Shown here: piece by piece, positions 24,341-35,200 of the stretch
Position numbering within the stretch: position 1 is the first letter of the stretch
How the letters are laid out: every line of letters begins with the position of its first letter
Assembly: GCA_018342105.1 (NCBI GenBank)
Contig: JAFIRS010002860.1
Coordinates: forward strand, 62,001-126,000
Direction: 5' to 3'
Length of the DNA stretch: 64,000 bases
Source of the DNA: Gonioctena quinquepunctata
Taxonomy: Eukaryota > Arthropoda > Insecta > Coleoptera > Chrysomelidae
Program-made: the position numbers and the translations under genes
The notes under the pieces: generated by a model
Told to the model about the DNA's origin: nothing
What the model saw: only the letters and a program-made list of their open reading frames with translations
The model's database searches: none

Positions 24341-24520
24341 GAATACGATTTGGGTTTATTTCAAGATTTATATTAGTGAATGCGAGGCTGGCAAGAGAAA
24401 ACAATTTGATATCTATTTATGGAGTACTTGATTGAAAAAATGATATTTTGGATTATAGTTGGTGTGAAAATATAAAATTGACGATTTCTTGTATCGTTGT
24501 TTTGAACGAGAAGTTTATAT

Positions 24521-24559
<39 letters not shown>

Positions 24560-24568
<9 letters not shown>

Positions 24569-25316
24569 CCATAAACCCTTTCGAAAAATATTCTGTAGAT
24601 ATATTTTATGAATGTTTCACTGCACCAAGAAATTCTTCAAAAATCTCTAATTAAGTATACGATGGACGATTTTTTGTGGTAAACTTGAAATTTAAAATGT
24701 TTTTAGTTGTTTATTTAAATTTATATTTGATTTATTCAATATTCCACAAAATATTGTCGAAATATTTCTACAGGATTGTACAGCAGGTAATTCAAAAGGA
24801 GATGAACAAATATGTTTGAAATATATCGTAATCCTCTTCATGAAAGAAATAATTGATGAATAATTCGGAGATTACTGCAAGAAATCTTCCAGAAAATATT
24901 TCATTAATATTTTAGTTGGAGATTTGTGAATGTAAAATGAAACTGGGCATATTTCATGAAAAAGTTCAATAAACATTTCTGAAAGATTTCGTTAAATAAT
25001 TCAAGCCTCAATTTTAAATTAAAAATATTGAAATATATTTTGAATATTTCTTGCCAAGATACTTGAAACATCCATGAAATATTTCTACGGGATATATATT
25101 GAAAGGTTTACGAAGTATTTCTTACGTATTTATTCATCTCCAGATTCCTAAAATTTCTCAGAAATATTTTGCGAAATATTTCATGAAATATTCCCAGTTT
25201 CATTTCACGTTTGCAAATCTCCAACTAAAATATTATTGAAATATTTTCTAGAAATTTCCTTGCATCAATCTTTGAATAATTCATTAAATATATCTTTCAC
25301 TGAAAAATTTACGAAA

Positions 25317-25366
<50 letters not shown>

Positions 25367-25900
25367 TATCTCCATTTAATTTTCCTGCTGTACAATCTTT
25401 CAACAATATTTCGTGGAATATTCAATAAAACATTTATAAAATATTTTCAGTTTCAAGTTCACAAGATTTTTAAAGGTTTAAATTTTATTTAAAAATTTAA
25501 TTTTAAAAATTCGATGAAATATTTGTGAAATATTATCAGCTTTATTCTTTCGTCTGCAAATCTTCCGTTGGAATATTACTGAAAGATTCTTTAAATATTT
25601 ATTGCAGACATATTGAAATATTCATGAAATATATCTACGGAATATTTATTGAAAAATGTATGAAATATTCAATACATATATCCTCATCTCCATCGAAATT
25701 TCTCTTCATGCAATATTGCAAAAATCTCCCAAAAAGATTTTGTGGAATATTCCATGAAATAATAATGAGTCATTTAAAGGAATATTCCGTATTTATGAAA
25801 TAATCCGTCAATGATTGCAAAAAATTCCATACCGTGAAATATTTCATAAATCTTTCAAAAATATTTCTATAGTAACTTTCATAGAAATATTTTGAAATAT
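24560..25900. repeat. Right array of GAAATATTTC-like units with embedded (TA)n
   Basis: The same unit family as at 17815-18930, in the opposite arm. It is bordered by a (TA)n run at about 24520-24561 and interrupted by another at about 25319-25363. The array ends in the inverted terminus starting near 25925. Confidence 0.75.
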
Positions 25901-26669
25901 TTTACTGCAATATTCCATGCTGTGTGGGATCTTGCCCCCTCATATTATTTTTTGCAAAAATCGGTATATTCATCGCCCCTGGCGCGCAGTGTATGTCACT
26001 CAGGTTAACCCCAGAAGAGATTTAGACTCATTTTTGGTATAGCTAACGCTCGTGAGAATTTCAGAATTCTACTTCAATAATTACGGAAGATAAGGGGGTG
26101 CTTCCATGAGAACGGAGACAAATTCGGATTTTTCAGAACTGAATGTCGAGTTATATGTTCATTGCATTCGGCAATTGCCGAAGTTTCCCTTTGACCAGGT
26201 CACCTGAAATTAGGCGAGTGGCGCTACCCAAATCTTTGTCGAATTTTACAAAGAACAAAACATGTTTTCAATATTTTTTTCAGATTTTTAATTACTGTAA
26301 TTTGTTAAAAAAATTGCATTATACATATTGAACTTAGTAAGTTAGGGATTTAAATAAAATACACGATTCGTTTGAACCGTCTATTTCAAACGTATATAAA
26401 CGATTCGTACAAAAGCTGAGTATCGACTAACTATATGTATATAATTCCTGAAAGCATCTCTAGCATATTCGGGATTATGAGAGCCAGAAGTGTTTATTAC
26501 AGTTCATAAATCAGACCCTCTTGAGAATGTCGCACATAGTATTTTTCGATGGATCATAACTACTTGATTATTTGTGTTTTTGTCTCGGTTTATCTAGCGG
26601 TAAACTCAACAATACACTCGTCATTCACGGGTGTGCAAAAGGTTAGATTACACCCTGTATATCACACTA

Positions 26670-27943
26670 TAGAATTTCAAACGATGCCAAGGACACAAAC
26701 AATATGTCGAATAAGTGTAAAACTCAATAGTTTGAACTCATTACGACAAAGTTGGAAAACACATCGACGCGGAAAGCTAAAGCTGCTGTATCTTCAATAA
26801 TAACGAAGTTAGCTCCTAATGCCTTTTGGCATCGGAAAATGTTTAATCATGTTTCTTGACATCGAGACGAATCCATTGATACCAAAATTATCGAAATCGG
26901 AGAGACCGGAAGTGGAACCGGAAGTCGTCTTTTTATTTCTGATTTGGAATCTCCTCGATGTGGGCAATCCGAATCAAGCATTAGTTTTTTTCTTTCTCCA
27001 TTTTTACAAACCAGAAGTTTTTATTTTTCGATGATTCGTACAAAGCCGAAAAATCGACATACATGTTTTTTTCTATAAGCAGCTATGTTTTTTCGACTTC
27101 AGAAAGAGGAGTTTGGTGGAGGGCGCGCCATCTCTTAAACAATAGAGCGAATATAGTAGTAGTGATACTATGCAGGAAGGGGGTCTACGTTGGGTTAGCT
27201 CATGATTTTTGGTGTCTAACTCCTCGTTGGCATGGTTACTCCCGCCATTTGCCTTATTCCGGCCTAGTATCACTATTAGTGTATTCGCTCTATTGTCTAA
27301 CAGATGGCGCGCCCTCCACCAAACTCCTCTTTCTGAAGTATAAAAAACATGGCCGCTTATAGAAAAAAATATTTATGTCTATGTTTCGGCTCTGTACGAA
27401 TCATCGAAAAATAAGCACTTGCGGTTTGTAAAAGTGGAGACAGAAAAAAAACGAATGATCAATTCGGATTGTCTACATTGAGGAGATTACAAATCTGCAA
27501 TAAAATGACGACTTCCGGTTCCACTTCCGGTCTCTCTGATTTCGATAATTTTGGTATCAATGGATTCGTATCGATGTCAAGAAACACAATTGAACATTTT
27601 CCGATGCCAAATGGCATTAGGAGTCAACTTCGTTATTATTGGAGATACAGCAGCGTGCGAGTACTCTAACAAGACAACTTTAAATGGAGAACGTGAAAAT
27701 GAAAAGTATTGAGTGTGTAGCATGCATGAAACTGGGGATCGAATCAGGAACCTTCAAATTATGAGTATAACACTCTTCCAACTGAGCTATTTCTCCTAAT
27801 GAATCAATCTCTGTTGTAAATCTGTTTTCACTTCAGCATCTCGCGTCGATGTGTTTTCCAACATTGTCGTAATGAGTCAAACTATTGAATTTTCACACTT
27901 ATTCGTCATAATATTTTTGTCATTGGCATTGTTTCACAGTCAA
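26670..27943. mobile_element. Foldback element, ~1.27 kb, arms up to ~0.5 kb
   Basis: The left arm (26670-27172) and right arm (27265-27943) are inverted copies. Both contain GGAGTTTGGTGGAGGGCGCG or its complement, the 'CCGGAAGTGGAACCGGAAGT' block and 'GTTGGAAAACACATCGACG'. The loop is about 27173-27264. The right arm is longer because a SINE-like insert lies in it at about 27655-27835. There is no coding capacity; the open frames here come from the repeat. Part of the outer sequence is repeated again at 28190-28395. Confidence 0.8.
27655..27835 (-). mobile_element. tRNA-Met-derived SINE-like insertion
   Basis: The insert is visible by comparison with the left arm of the foldback, which lacks it. 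On the - strand 27796-27727 reads as a decayed tRNA: GGAGAAATAGCTCAGTTGG (A-box), anticodon loop ACTCATAA (anticodon CAT at 27763-27761), and GGTTCCTGATTCGATCC (B-box). The acceptor stem is not complementary and a ~60-bp non-tRNA tail follows. A tRNA-derived SINE or tRNA retro-pseudogene is therefore more likely than a working tRNA-Met gene. Confidence 0.6.
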
Positions 27944-28189
27944 ATTTTTCGTTTTTCAAGCTTAGTTGATGGTGAAATTTCTTGAACTGAACAGTAGTGA
28001 ACTAATAAAACGGTAATTCAATTCATAAAAAACACAGACGAGTACAGATTAATGCACTGAAATGAAATTGGTATTACTGAGAACTGAACAACTATTAAAA
28101 TATATCACTAGGTTATAAATGTAATCCCTCCCGCGCCATATATGATATAATTTGATGCTGACGTCATTGTAAACAACATCTGAGATAAG

Positions 28190-28395
28190 CTTCTCGCGAC
28201 GTGTTTTCTGGAGTTGCGTAATGAGTTCAATTTATTATATTTTCAATTCAATATTATATTTTAGTCATTGGTATTGTTCAAAATTCTATAGTATGACATA
28301 TCTCCTACGTTTCAGTCAAATTTTTTCATTTTTCCAAGTCAGTGGTAGGTAAAAAATTTCTCAAGTATAAATTTTTGCGAAACTCGTACAGTCCC
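28190..28395 (+). repeat. Diverged second copy of the foldback outer end
   Basis: It shares the order 'CGACGTGTTTTC', 'GTAATGAGT', 'TTAGTCATTGG', 'CAGTCAAATTTTT' with 27845-27985 in the same orientation, with many differences. It is probably an older copy of the same repeat family or a duplicated end. Confidence 0.6.
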
Positions 28396-28591
28396 GGCAG
28401 ACTAGGCATCCGTTCAGAATTTTTGCTATACTAATTTATTCTTGATGTGTCGCTGAACTTAGTGCTTGAATTACTCATCAGGTGTTGATGCTATCGCTAT
28501 GTCTTACACCCTACCGATTCGTTCTCAGAAAAGTTTATTAAGTATACGTCTTGTTTTGAATATACTCACTCTTGTTATAGACGCATAAAAA
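28396..28591 (+). promoter_or_regulatory. 5' flank of the polymerase-B element
   Basis: Short non-coding stretch directly upstream of the ATG at 28592 of the polymerase-B frame. It probably holds the element's 5' end or promoter. No inverted terminal repeat could be matched to the sequence after 55753, so the element ends remain undefined. Confidence 0.3.
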
Positions 28592-29128
28592 ATGTCTAAT
28601 TTTGCTGATATTTTCAAGGTTATGACCTCAATCTTGGGGTTGATTTCAACAAATTATAATGAAAAATCTGCTCTCAATGGACTCCGTGAGTGTACTAAAA
28701 CCAACAGACGTATCAATAGAGCTCTCAAGGAAGCATCAAATTTGGTGGAAAAACAACAGCTGCAGATCTTCCGTAACCAGATCGAACACGAGCAGAAAAA
28801 AGGGTCAGGACACAGAGACTCAAAGGAAACAGCAAAACATCGGGTTCATTGGAATGACACTGAATCAGCGTACGATTCTCGTTTACGAACAGGGACTATC
28901 TCAAATGTTATACACAAAGAAGCTAAAAATTTCTTCTCTTATTGTAAATCACTTTTCAGACGTAGTATCCATAACGTTTTAAAGAAATTTGATTCAGTTA
29001 AAGTTAATATGGTGTTTTGTTGGCAGTTTGTACTCGCAAAGGCTGATATGGTAAAAACGGATTATAAATATTTTACGACTGCAAATTCTCCGATATTTCA
29101 CGATATCGTCTTAGATTTTTGGTTTTGA
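28592..29128 (+). pseudogene. Polinton/Maverick-like DNA polymerase B, N-terminal domain
   Basis: A 178-codon frame starting MSNFADIFKVMTSILGLIST and including HWNDTESAYDSRLRTGTISN, then a Lys-rich stretch and SVKVNMVFCWQF. This layout is typical of the long N-terminal extension of family B polymerases in insect Polinton-like and virus-like elements. It is followed at 29150 by 'DDVGCFAWSIVSALYPV', the next block of the same proteins. Its function is not known. The frame ends in a stop after VLDFWF. The domain assignment rests on order and resemblance only. Confidence 0.5.
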
Positions 29129-29149
29129 TGAGAAAGTGTTGAAACCCAT

Positions 29150-30164
29150 AACTATTAATAATAATAAAAAATGATGACGTAGGTTGCTTTGCCTGGTCCA
29201 TAGTATCCGCCTTGTATCCTGTACCACATGGACATCATCCAAAAGAACATCATCCAAATAGAACATCATCGTATCCACATTATTCTAAATTTTCGAAACT
29301 AAAGGGAATACAATTAATTTCCCATGACTATTCATCGAATTCAAAATTTTGAAAAATAAAATAATATTTCGGTAAACGTTTTCGTTGAAAAAATGAGATA
29401 AATCTTTCTTCGTCCTTCCTTCCTTCTTGACACCACATAAACGTGCTAAACATATTAACCTTCTCCTAATACAAAACTAATATTCAGATGATTCGGTATC
29501 ATTATTGCTGGATCAAGGATCTATCCAGACTCCTTCCCAAACAACTTAGTAAAGAAGAAATTCAAAGAAAAAACCCCTTTTGTTGTTTATGCGGATCTTG
29601 AAATTCAAGAAGGAGGAAAATATCAGTTCCACACTCCGGCTGCTATCGGGTACTATGTTAAATCTCTGCCACTTAACGACAACCCCTTTTTTTATCGTTC
29701 TCATAGAAGCGAGAACTTCGTAGAATGGTTCGCGAATCAACTTCTTGAATTAAAGGAAGAAATAGAAACAGTTCATATTTGTATATATATATGATTTAAA
29801 TATGGCATTTGAACAACTCACTGTCACATCTGTGATAAAACATTTTCTCCAGGTGACAAAAAAGTTAGAGATCATTTTCATCTTTCTCCAAATAACAATA
29901 ACAAAAATAATAGTTCGTCAAATTATCGGGGGCCAGCTCATGAAGGCTGTAATATAAATCATAATGACAGTAAAGTTATCCTTATAGTATTTCACAATTT
30001 ATCCGGTTACGATTCATTGACTCTTTTCGTTTTCTAGATTCCAGACTTGATAAATTAGCTTCTTATCTATTCGAATTCTCTAATTTAAGAACACAATTCC
30101 CTGAAGCATCTGATGAAAAAAATTATTCAATTACGAAAAAAAGTATAATGTCATATGATTATAT
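29150..30164 (+). pseudogene. Polinton-like DNA polymerase B, exonuclease domain (piece 2)
   Basis: In order: DDVGCFAWSIVSALYPV, ISVNVFVEK (29345), HYCWIKDLS-like (29500), then KEKTPFVVYADLE (first exonuclease motif, D-x-E type, about 29570). After that come HICDKTFSPGDKKVRDHFHL and the YRGPAHEGCNINHNDS block, then VFHNLSGYDSL (second exonuclease motif). The protein-primed class of family B polymerases copies linear element DNA. Several stops and shifts are present. The piece stops at codon DYI, exactly at an ATAT target duplication (30161-30164), where an LTR element is inserted. Confidence 0.8.
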
Positions 30165-30280
30165 TGTCATGAAGCATAAATTTATTCAATCCAAAATTTA
30201 AATGTTTCCTCTCCTAAAGGCCACAAGGGTATTTTAGTTCCTGTCCTGCATTCGTTTGTAACTCATAATTAAATCAATAC
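30165..30280 (+). repeat. 5' LTR of the outer LTR element, truncated
   Basis: 116 bp match the start of the 3' LTR (37142 on) with few differences. The match stops at AAATCAATAC, where an inverted copy of LTR sequence begins. Confidence 0.8.
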
Positions 30281-30449
30281 TCCACAATGAATGCCCCTCT
30301 CCACAGGTCATTCCTTCCTAAAATCTTTGATCAGTATTATTTGCTGATCGAGTTCAATTAATGTCATTCAACACCTATTTCTATCTGCAATGTTCTATAT
30401 ACAGGGTATTGATTTAATTATGAGATACAAACGAGTGCAGGACAGGAAG
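30281..30449 (-). repeat. Inverted LTR fragment of the outer LTR element
   Basis: The reverse complement corresponds to about 37210-37378 of the 3' LTR (TTCCTGTCCTGCACTCG through CATTCATTGTGGA), with small insertions and deletions. It lies directly after the truncated 5' LTR, giving a short head-to-head arrangement. A strand-transfer error during reverse transcription, or a later inversion, would explain it. Confidence 0.75.
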
Positions 30450-30470
30450 TACTAGTGTGGTTGAGAATAT

Positions 30471-30803
30471 TGTAACGAACCTAGGCCGGACCTGTCGCCT
30501 CACGCGTTGCCATCGACAACGATGATGTCACCCCCGGAGATATTCGAGAACAATCCAGTCGCACTGCCGCGGAAAACAACGGTCAATATTGGAAATAACT
30601 GGAACATGCTGTTCGCCAACCGCCAGAATTGGAAACATCGAGAATTCTGTAACGGAGATAAATAGGCAATCCTCAAGAGGGAGTCTCAGTCTGAGCAGCC
30701 GATAACGTCGAGCGATACAGTGGCGTAGTTAGTAATATGAATTAGTTGTACATTTAAGTGTGAAATAAATTAGTAAAACCAAGTTAAGTTTATTTACGTT
30801 ACA
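30471..30803 (+). repeat. 5' LTR of the macrodomain Gypsy
   Basis: 333 bp, TGTAACGAACC...TTACGTTACA, with TG/CA ends. It contains ATAAATAGGC (31-bp region near 30660) as a likely TATA-type box and GTGAAATAAATT near 30760 as a possible polyadenylation signal. Confidence 0.95.
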
Positions 30804-30805
30804 AT

Positions 30806-30821
30806 TGGTGTCAGAAGTGGG
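30806..30821 (+). other. Primer-binding site, complementary to tRNA-Leu
   Basis: TGGTGTCAGAAGTGGG lies two bases after the LTR. It is the complement of the 3' end (including CCA) of insect tRNA-Leu of the GTCAGGATGG type. It primes minus-strand DNA synthesis. Confidence 0.8.
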
Positions 30822-30962
30822 ATAGTCAGAAAAATAAATTGATAGACCTTTTTTCACGCCCAAAATAGACTGGTGGCCCGTGGAAAAGAATTCGCGAAGT
30901 GAATTTTAAACAAACTGATAAACTTTTCGTGTGAAACAGACTGATACCTCGTCAAAGACAAA

Positions 30963-32250
30963 ATGTGTTCAAGAAAAGTGCGCCTTGCGGATTTGAAGGT
31001 AGCGGAATTGAAACAGGAATTGGAGGAAAGGGAACTGGAAACAACGGGTAGAAAGCAAGTACTCCTGCAAAGACTTGCAGAAGGGCTTATACAAGAAGGT
31101 GAGGACCCCCGAAACATTTTTATTCGAAGTTCCCGGAGGTGATTTGAGTCCGATAATAGAAAAACTTGAAGAAAATTCTAGAAATCTGGAAGAGAAGCTT
31201 CAAGAAAATTCTAAAAATCTGGAAGAGAAGCTTCAAGAAAATTCTAGAAATCTGGAAGAGAAGCTTCTAGAAAGCCTGGAAGATAAGCTCCCTGAAAACA
31301 CAGAAGGCCTAAAAAAAGAACTCTGTGGTGTGGCGAATCGTCTAGAAAAAAGAATAGGAACAGTCGAGGCAGAAATGGACAAAATAAAGGAAACGATCAG
31401 TAAGCTGGAAAAACGAATTGATAGTGCGCCCTCCACAGAGATGGTTAACAAAAATGCAATGCTAGACTTGAGTTTGAACTTGGATAAAGTTCAAGAGGGT
31501 ATACAAGATGTCGAAGTCATTTCTGAAATAGGGAAGCTTTCCATGAAGCCGCCTCAATTCGACGGAAAAACTCCATGGGAAAATTACCGCCGACAGTTTG
31601 AAGCAGCGGCCAAAGCAAATGGATGGAATGCAGGGGAAAGAGCTATAGCACTAACACTTGCATTACGTGGAGAAGCGACGAATATTCTACAAACTCTTAC
31701 CGCCCAAGAACAGGAGGACTATGATCAGCTGATTAAACATCTAGAATTACGATATGGCCAGGCCCATTTGGAACACGTATACCACTCCCAACTGAAAAAT
31801 CGCTGCCAGAAATCGGACGAATCCTTACAAGAATTCGAAGCTGACATTGCACGCTTGGTTCGTCTCGCATATCCAGCCACACCGGAAAATGTAATGGAGC
31901 GATTAGCGGTTCAGGCATTCTTGGATGGACTCCGTGACCAAGAAACCAGACAAGCATTGACACTAGCTCGTCCAACACATCTCGTAGACGCACTGGCACG
32001 CGCTTTGGAATTCGAGGCAGCGAAACAATCTTGCAAAGCCAGAGTAAAGTCCGAATGATTGAGGAAGACTCACAGGAGCCTGCTAATTTGGAAGCTGCCA
32101 TAAGGAAAGTGATGAAGGAAGTGTTGCCTGAGAAAAGACAGATAAGATGCTGAAATTGTGGCAAAATTGGACATGTGCGTAGCAAATGTCCAACATTCAT
32201 CGACTCCGATGCAGGAAAACCAAAGAAGGTCGACGAGAAGGGGCAATCAT
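30963..32250 (+). pseudogene. Gypsy gag with SAP-like N-terminus and zinc knuckle
   Basis: The ATG at 30963 opens MCSRKVRLADLKVAELKQEL followed by RKQVLLQRLAEGL, a helix-turn-helix SAP-like motif normally used for chromatin DNA binding. An extra C in a C-run near 31105 shifts the frame to that of 31075-32058. Three 11-residue repeats (ENSRNLEEKLQ) and a coiled coil follow, then the capsid-like region (PPQFDGKTPWENYRRQFEAA, ALTLALRGEA, LEHVYHSQLKNRCQKSDESL). A second shift near 32055 leads to the zinc knuckle NCGKIGHVRSKC, whose first Cys is followed by an in-frame TGA. The gag would form the particle; this copy cannot make it whole. Confidence 0.85.
31171..31269 (+). repeat. Three 33-bp tandem repeats in gag
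   Basis: Units start at 31171, 31204 and 31237 and encode ENSRNLEEKLQ with minor changes. They lengthen a predicted coiled coil in whole heptad-like steps without changing frame. The repeat number may vary between copies of the family. Confidence 0.9.
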
Positions 32251-35200
32251 CGGCATGTGCTCGGCAAGCCCCGGTTAACAACGCATATGTCGCTATCCTT
32301 CAACGACAGAACAAAGGTGTTTTCGTAGACGGTCTCATCAATAATGAGCCTTGCACCATGCTGCTAGATACAGGTGCGACTAGGACAATTCTCGGGCCTT
32401 CCTTTGCCAGAACACCGGAACGGATTGAACCGACAACTTGGAAGCTACGCACAGCAACAGGGGAGCCAGCTACTGTATATGGCGAGCTACCGATTGAAAT
32501 TATTTTGGGCAGCACTAAAGTGAAACATCTGGCACTTGTAGCGGACATCGAAGACGATGCAATCATCGGAATGGACATCATGAATTCCAGAGGGTTTGAA
32601 TTAGATTTTAAAGACGGCGTCCTACGTGTCAACGGAGAAGAGCTGGTGCTTCATGGGAGAAGTGAAGAGTTGATCCGTGTGTTGTTGGCTGAAGATGTAA
32701 GCGTACCTGAGAGGGCTGAAACCATTCTGGAGGCTCGCCTGGACGGGAGTGCGAGCAGTGGAGACGTGGTGATGTTCGAGCCCAAACTTCATGATGAGAA
32801 AATTGGACGAGGGATTGCACTAGGGAAGACCTTGTTGCGTGCTGACAAATTTGTGCCGGTAAGGGTCATGAATGTCAATTATTTCCCAGTGACCTTGAAG
32901 AAAGGAACAATATTGGGGCACTGCTCGTCAGTTTCCTCAGTGATCCGGAGTGTACGAGGTACGATTAGCCAACCCAACAACTTGCCCACAGAACTAGAAA
33001 AATTAGTTGCCACCTCTTCCAAAGACATAAAACCAGCTCAACAGCCCAAACTAAGAGATTTAGTCAAAAAGTACCAAGACATCTTCGATACCGGACAAGG
33101 AAAAGGGGGTCGAACTAATGTGGTCCAGCACAAGATTGATACTGGGGGTGCCCGACCGATCCGGCAATCAGCAAGAAGACTTCCTCTTGCCAAGAAGGAA
33201 TATGCTGACAAAATAGTCAGCGATATGGGAAAAGAAGGAGTTATCGAACCATCTGACAGTCCCTGGTCCTCTCCAGTCGTACTGGTGAAGAAAAAGGATG
33301 GATCGACACGCTTTTGTGTAGACTATCGCCAACTTAATAATGTCACGAAGAAGGACAGTTACCCTCTCCCGAGAATAGATGACACCCTAGACACGTTGGC
33401 TGGTTCCACGATTTTCTCGACCCTTGATCTGAAGAGTGGATACTGGCAAGTAGAACTCGCTCAGGAAGATCGAGAAAGACTGCTTTACCATCGGCTCAGG
33501 ATTGTGGCAGTTCACCGTTATGCCATTCGGGCTCTGTAATGCTCCCGCCACATTCGAAAGATTGATGGAGACAGTGCTGAAAGGACTCTCATGGAACACG
33601 TGTCTAGTGTATCTCGACGACATAATTGTGGTCGGCAGATCGTTCGAGGACCACGTGAAAAACTTGGAGGAAGTATTCCTTCGACTGAGGAACTCCGGAT
33701 TGAAGCTGAGCCCTAAGAAATGCCATCTGTTCCAAAAAGAAGTACGATACCTCGGCCACGTTGTCTCTGGGAAAGGAGTAGCAGTGGATGACCAGAAGAT
33801 CAAAGCTGTTAAGGATTGGCCCATCCCAAAGACATTCACCAACTTAGAAGTTTCCTTTGGTTTGTGCAATACTATCGCCGATATGTGCTGGGGTTCGCAA
33901 ACATCGCTAAACCACTGACCAGGCTCACGGAAGGTCAAACAAAGTTCCAGTGGTCCGAAGAATGCCAAGACTCGTTCAGGAAGCTGAAGGGAGCTTTGAT
34001 TAACCACTCACATCCAGGAGGGACAGGAGAAGGTCCTGAGCTATCCCTTACCCAACGGGAAGTTCATTTTGGATACAGACGCCAGCAACGTGGGACTTGG
34101 AGCTGTCCTATCTCAGATCCAGGAGGGACAGGAGAAGGTCATTAGTTATTTCAGCAAGACGCTCAGCAAACCAGAGCGCAATTACTGTGTCACCAGGCGA
34201 GAGCTGTTAGCTGTTGTAAAGGGAGTGGAGCACTTCTACAAGTACGTGTATGGAACTGACCATGTTCCTGTTGAGAACTGACCATGCAGCTCTCAAATGG
34301 CTCTTACAGTTCAAAAATCCTGAGGGTCAAGTAGCACGTTGGATCGAGAGACTCCAAGAATTCGATTTCGAGATCGAACATCGAGCAGGAACTTGCCATA
34401 AGAATGCAGATGCCTTGTCGCGAAGACCATGTCCAGATGATTGCTCACATTGCCGACGAGCAGAAGAGAAAGAAGCAACACTTTGTAGAACCGCGGCAAT
34501 GGATGACAACTGGAATGACAGCAAGATCCAGAAAGACCAAGAGAAAGACCCCGACCTTGGCTTAGTCGTCAGCTGGAAGAAGGGCAATCGAAGACCATCA
34601 TGGCAGGAAGTCGCAGGTTACTCGCCGGCTGTTAAGTCCTATTGGGCACAATGGAACTCTCTTATTCTGGACAATGGGATCCTGAAACGTGTTGGAGGCC
34701 GAGAGTGGTGGGGAAGACAGACGCCAACCAATTGTTCCCAGGAACGGAAGAGAGGAAGTGCTGCGGGAAATCCATGATGGAGTAGCTGGAGAACATCTGG
34801 GAGTGACGAAGACCCTGCAGAAAGTGAGGCAACGGTTTTACTGGGCCAATTGTCAAGCTGACGTCCAGGACTGGTGCAGAAAGTGCGCTGTATGCGCTGC
34901 TAGCAATGGACCTCGAATACGACCCAAGGCCCCGATGCGTCAGTACAACGTAGGCAGCCCGTTCGAGAGAATCGCCATTGACATCGCCGGCCCGTTTCCC
35001 GTATCCGACCACGGGTATAAATACATCCTTGTGGCAATGGACTACTTCAGTAAGTGGGCAGAAGCCTATGCCCTGCCCAACCAGGAAGCCATCACCGTCG
35101 CCGACGTCTTGGTGAAAGAGTGGATATGTCGATTCGGTATTCCAATGGAGCTGCACTCGGATCAAGGCAGAAATTTCGAATCCAACCTGTTTCAAGAAAT

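Larger units (their letters stand above)
17380..26121. mobile_element. Long-inverted-repeat (foldback) element, ~8.7 kb, with motif-array arms
   Basis: The left terminus (17386-17560) and right terminus (25925-26121) are inverted copies. Both contain CATACACTGCGCGCCAGGGG or its complement, the 'ATACCGATTTTTGC' segment, and GAATTCTGAAATT near the outer edge. Moving inward, both arms enter about 1.1-1.4 kb of AT-rich sequence dense in GAAATATTTC-like units (17815-18930 on the left, 24560-25900 on the right). The left arm also carries an extra inverted partial copy at about 17570-17810. The interior has no transposase of its own that I can assign. It contains a mariner element, a smaller foldback and other sequence. 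The end coordinates are approximate. Confidence 0.65.

Noticed and set aside
27727..27796. Functional tRNA-Met gene on the - strand
   Set aside because: The A-box, anticodon and B-box are present, but the acceptor stem does not pair and the sequence is an insertion with a non-tRNA tail, so it was called SINE-like.
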